Source: Peloplasma aerotolerans
GTDB taxonomy: Bacteria; Bacillota_I; Bacilli_A; Acholeplasmatales; Acholeplasmataceae
Length of the DNA: 64,000 nucleotides
Direction: 5' to 3'
Assembly: GCF_030012175.1 (NCBI RefSeq)
Contig: NZ_JASCXW010000002.1
Coordinates: 1-64,000, forward strand
In this document: positions 60,811-64,000 of the stretch, piece after piece
Layout of the letters: every line of letters begins with the position of its first letter
Position numbering within the stretch: the stretch's first letter is position 1
Position numbers and translations under genes: made by a program
The notes under the pieces: generated by a model
Databases searched by the model: none
What the model saw: the letters and a program-made list of their open reading frames with translations, nothing else
What the model was told of the DNA's origin: nothing

Positions 60811-63417
60811 ATGAGAAAATTATTAAGTTTTTTGGTTATGTTATTGGTCTCCTTAGTTATTGTAGCGTGTGGAGATACAACCATTGAGTTGGATACACCT
60901 GCAAATGTCGTTATCAATAACGGCATCGTTACTTGGGATGCAGTTGAAAATGCAGAAGAATATCGTGTTATTGTTGGTACAAACACTTACACTGTCACAA
61001 CAACGACGTTTAACTTAAATACATTAGCTTTGGCAGAAGGTAGTTATCAGGTTACAGTGGTTGCAGTTGCGGGAGATACGGTTTCCTTACCTTCATCTTC
61101 AGCATCATATGTAGTTCAGGCTGATATATCTGATCCTGATCCAACAGTAATACCGATTAATGTCTACGCTGAAGTGCTTGCAATCATTAATGAAGAATAT
61201 GTTCCAAATATGGTTGTTGGTGATTTTGACGAAGACTGGGAATTTGAAGAGTATCAAAGATTTTCTAATTTAGCTACTGCTTACAGTAATGCAACTCTTG
61301 CTAGAGGTATGACAGCTGTTAATGCAATTGGTTTCTTTGCACATATTAAAAATATGGCTGAATCAATGCCAATGATGGATTCTGTTAGTGGTATGATGGA
61401 TGAACTAGATGCAATTTCTGATTTCAATATGTCAACTGAAGATTTCGCATACGTCGCTGTTGAACTCGGTTTAATCGCTATGGGAATCGGCTTAGATGAG
61501 ATGGCCGAAAACAGTATGTATAGACAAGAAGAACTTGCACTTTATGAAGATCAGTTAGATGACATTTATGCAAGTCCTCAATATACAATGTTCTATAATG
61601 AACTAGAGGCATACACAACGACTGAAACACTACCTTATTTAGATGACGTTTTTACAGGTTATGATGAAGATTACTACTATATTACTAGTCAAATATCCTA
61701 TATAGCAAGTCAATTGTTATATAATTATGATTTCCATGATTCAAATTATTTCTTAACACATTGGGATCCCGTTGTAAGAGCATTCTATGGAATACTCTTA
61801 GCTGCAAAGATGGATGGTAATAATGATTTACTTGAAGATTTGCTCGACAATAATGAAGCACCTCTATCTGTTTTAAATCAGGTTTACTGGCTTGCTGGTG
61901 AAATAAGATATCTAACACGAGAAATTGAAAAAGATCAAGAAAATATGATTAGATTAGGTGAATTACTCGCTTATTTCACTTTGAATAAAGCAATGTTGAG
62001 ATCAACTATTCACGACGTTACTGATTATTTAGTAACAGTCTATAATAGTATAACTCCAACTTTAGTTGTTCTATTAGATGATGTCATGGAAGAAGGCCCA
62101 TCGATGGAAGAAATGTTCTTAATTAAAGATGAAGTTGTGGCTATTTTACATGCAACACTTCCTGATGCTGAATATTTCTCTGATATGTACTATTTCATGT
62201 TTAATATCGCAAATGCATTAGGAGACTTTGATTTAGAGGACTTCTATGATTATACAGATTTTCTAGGTGAATTAGAACATGCTAAATTTGATCTATTCCT
62301 AGCATTTGCAGCTGCGGTAGATCAACAAACTGTTGAAGATATCATGATGATTGCTGATGAAATGGTTATCCCTGGTGAAGAACTCTATGACCCAGAGTAT
62401 CAATATTGGTATTATACAGATGATACTTATGATTTTGAGAAAGTGGTAGCTTTAGCAGTATATGTCGGAACATTCCTAGAAGACTTCAAACTGGATAATG
62501 AAGCTAAGTTTACAACATTAGAAACATTACTTGGTGACGATGCGGTTAAAGAATTACTTCTTCTATTTGGTGATTTGGTCAAACAAGTCATGGCATTAGA
62601 GATGGATGAAGATGAATATGCAATGGCGGAATTCGTTATTGATGAAGTTCTAGCTGATTATGATAACATTGTTGCTGGTTTGAGTACTATATATGGTTTA
62701 GGTGCAGATGTGTTTGCTCAGTTTATTGCAACTGAAGGACAATTCTTCCTAGACTTCTATCAACTAACACAATCAGATATGGAAGTTATCGATCAAGCTA
62801 CTGTTGCTCAAATCGAAAACGTATTTGCACAGCTTGTTGACTATAACAATATCTTAGCAGCAGGATTAACACAACCTGAAATCGAAAAGATTCTAACAGC
62901 AATTCGTGTTCCATTGATGATGCAAAATATGATGGAAGATGAAATGTTTGATCAAACTGAGTTCAATCTAACATTTGCACAATTAGTAACTCCTGTATCA
63001 ACGGTGATTGCAAATGTAATTAATCTTGAAAACCAACTACTTACTATAGTTGTAGGTATGGATGTTGCTGAATTAATGTTTGACTCAAATTGGAATATTA
63101 CTGAACAACATGCTTTAATGGGTATTGTGATTCTTGCTCTAGATGATTTATTTACATTAGCTAATGAGACATTATTCTTTGACACAATTGGTATCATAGG
63201 TGATGATATTCTATCAAATTCATTTATTATGGACAAAATGGGAACAACTCAACAAGAAATCGATGATATGATTGGTGGTATTGAATCTCACTTCCAAGCA
63301 GTATTTACAGATCTTCATATGATCGCTGCTTATGATTTCACAGATTTAACTGAAGGTCAAATTTCAGAAATCGAACAATTCTTTGCTTCAATGTTTGCTC
63401 TATTTCCTGAAGATTAA
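60811..63417 (+). CDS. Large lipoprotein with FN3-like domain and acidic helical body, function unknown
   Basis: The 868-residue protein has a lipoprotein signal with lipobox VIVAC, so Cys20 would be lipidated (by the Lgt encoded here) and anchored outside the membrane. Residues about 28-112 look like a fibronectin type III fold (VTWDAVENAEEYRVIVG, SYQVTVVAV). The remaining 750 residues are acidic and helical, rich in Met, Asp, Glu, Leu and Tyr. I see no cysteine other than Cys20 and no enzyme motif. The ribosome site is AAAAGGAGG. No paralogue is visible in the window. Confidence 0.85.
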   Translation: MRKLLSFLVMLLVSLVIVACGDTTIELDTPANVVINNGIVTWDAVENAEEYRVIVGTNTYTVTTTTFNLNTLALAEGSYQVTVVAVAGDTVSLPSSSASYVVQADISDPDPTVIPINVYAEVLAIINEEYVPNMVVGDFDEDWEFEEYQRFSNLATAYSNATLARGMTAVNAIGFFAHIKNMAESMPMMDSVSGMMDELDAISDFNMSTEDFAYVAVELGLIAMGIGLDEMAENSMYRQEELALYEDQLDDIYASPQYTMFYNELEAYTTTETLPYLDDVFTGYDEDYYYITSQISYIASQLLYNYDFHDSNYFLTHWDPVVRAFYGILLAAKMDGNNDLLEDLLDNNEAPLSVLNQVYWLAGEIRYLTREIEKDQENMIRLGELLAYFTLNKAMLRSTIHDVTDYLVTVYNSITPTLVVLLDDVMEEGPSMEEMFLIKDEVVAILHATLPDAEYFSDMYYFMFNIANALGDFDLEDFYDYTDFLGELEHAKFDLFLAFAAAVDQQTVEDIMMIADEMVIPGEELYDPEYQYWYYTDDTYDFEKVVALAVYVGTFLEDFKLDNEAKFTTLETLLGDDAVKELLLLFGDLVKQVMALEMDEDEYAMAEFVIDEVLADYDNIVAGLSTIYGLGADVFAQFIATEGQFFLDFYQLTQSDMEVIDQATVAQIENVFAQLVDYNNILAAGLTQPEIEKILTAIRVPLMMQNMMEDEMFDQTEFNLTFAQLVTPVSTVIANVINLENQLLTIVVGMDVAELMFDSNWNITEQHALMGIVILALDDLFTLANETLFFDTIGIIGDDILSNSFIMDKMGTTQQEIDDMIGGIESHFQAVFTDLHMIAAYDFTDLTEGQISEIEQFFASMFALFPED

Positions 63418-63448
63418 TCCTTGATTAAATAAAACATTCAATAAATTG

Positions 63449-63478
63449 AAAGAGGCTATATCAAATTAGCCTCTTTTT
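63449..63478 (+). terminator. Rho-independent terminator of the large lipoprotein gene
   Basis: AGAGGCTA and TAGCCTCT form a perfect 8-bp stem with an eight-base loop, followed by T4-CT. Confidence 0.88.
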
Positions 63479-63486
63479 CTTTTATT

Positions 63487-63495
63487 TGATATAAT
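63487..63495 (+). promoter_or_regulatory. Extended -10 promoter of the SDR epimerase gene
   Basis: TGATATAAT lies 28 bp before the start codon. No consensus -35 is visible. Confidence 0.6.
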
Positions 63496-63523
63496 GATAT
63501 TAACTAAATTCTTGAGGTGAGTC

Positions 63524-64000
63524 ATGTATATTATAACTGGAGCAACAGGACATATAGGTAATAACGTAACCAGATTTCTAGTAAATAAAAACCAAAAAGT
63601 TAGAGTCCTTGTTAGAAAAATAGATGACTCAATTAATGATTTGCCTATAGATATTAAAGTAGGTAATATTTTTGATGAAGATTTTTTAAATGAACATATT
63701 CTAGAAAATGATATTGTTATTCATTGTGCGGGATATATTGATTTACTTAACAAAGAAAAGATGCAGAGTTTTCGAACTAATTATCAAGGCACTAAAAAAA
63801 TAGCAGATCTTTGTTTAAGAAAAAAGAATCGCTTTATCTATATTAGTTCTGTTGATGTTATACCAAAAAGCAAACGAGGATTGGTTTATGAACCTATTTC
63901 ATTGACACCAAAAAAGATGAAAACATATTATGCAACCTCAAAGGCAATGGCAACAGATTATGTCTTAAATCAAATATCTAATGGCTTAAATGCGCTAGTA
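63524..64000 (+). CDS. Extended SDR (NAD-dependent epimerase/dehydratase), 3' end beyond window
   Basis: The frame is open for 159 codons to the right edge. The product starts MYIITGATGHIGNNV, the Rossmann GxxGxxG of extended short-chain dehydrogenases, followed by VIHCAGYIDLLN, the YISSVDV strand and the catalytic YATSK (YxxxK) near residue 142. Sugar-nucleotide epimerases and related oxidoreductases share this layout; the substrate domain is missing from the window. The start follows GAGGTGA. Confidence 0.9.
   Translation, partial: MYIITGATGHIGNNVTRFLVNKNQKVRVLVRKIDDSINDLPIDIKVGNIFDEDFLNEHILENDIVIHCAGYIDLLNKEKMQSFRTNYQGTKKIADLCLRKKNRFIYISSVDVIPKSKRGLVYEPISLTPKKMKTYYATSKAMATDYVLNQISNGLNALV

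Overview
This window looks like chromosomal DNA of a low-GC member of the Bacillota/Mollicutes lineage, most plausibly an Acholeplasma-like organism. The reasons are the strong AT richness, Bacillus-like gene order, and use of TGA as a normal stop codon (for example at the ends of hprK, tsaE and the PAS/GGDEF gene), which argues against Mycoplasma/Spiroplasma codon use. No cell-wall synthesis gene is seen. Species assignment is inference.

Layout. 1-7.9 kb: a minus-strand type I restriction-modification operon (half-size S, M, S, R, YgjP-type metallopeptidase, unknown gene running off the edge) behind a perfect-consensus promoter. 8.0-10.1 kb: two diverged copies of a ~310-bp sequence ending in the 3' end of tRNA-Glu. 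They flank a secreted SUMF1-like gene that has no cysteine. The complete tRNA-Glu and a tRNA-Ser follow. 10.2-28.3 kb: housekeeping genes on the minus strand: tex, a membrane-anchored thioredoxin-fold-like protein, acpS, whiA, trxB, ppaX-like, lgt, hprK, yvlD-like, uvrA, ligA, a compact UvrD helicase, pcrA and glnS. The uvrA-yvlD-hprK-lgt-ppaX-trxB-whiA order resembles Bacillus. A decayed IS200/IS605 tnpB sits just upstream of glnS.

29-36 kb: a large anchored protein of unknown function, the tRNA t6A set tsaE-tsaB-rimI-tsaD with pgi and a YugI/CvfD-like S1 protein, degV, and a NifU-domain protein. 36.2-40.6 kb: one tight operon of cdaA (c-di-AMP synthesis), a 59-residue membrane protein, a TM-PAS-degenerate GGDEF protein, 5-formyl-THF cyclo-ligase, a fused IspDF and YutD. 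40.7-42.3 kb: hflX on the plus strand behind a short leader ORF, an antiterminator and a terminator. This reads as a ribosome-mediated attenuator and is the strongest candidate for an undescribed regulatory system here.

42.4-50.7 kb: pnuC with an unusual structured region upstream, an HdeD-like membrane protein, a Nudix hydrolase, a methyltransferase, dusB, hslO, a GH3 beta-glucosidase, a ~550-bp AT-rich gap and maf. 50.7-56.3 kb: tilS-hpt-ftsH-rqcP-lysS on the plus strand, in the Bacillus order. 56.3-64 kb: an AraC-type regulator divergent from a MacB-like ABC transporter, a large lipoprotein of unknown function, and the start of an extended SDR epimerase.

For several genes I placed the start downstream of the longest open frame because a Shine-Dalgarno sequence clearly favours an internal ATG (hsdR, the metallopeptidase, ppaX, uvrA, ligA, glnS, tsaB, the PAS/GGDEF gene, hflX and others). 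All family assignments come from reading motifs and gene order; no database search was run.
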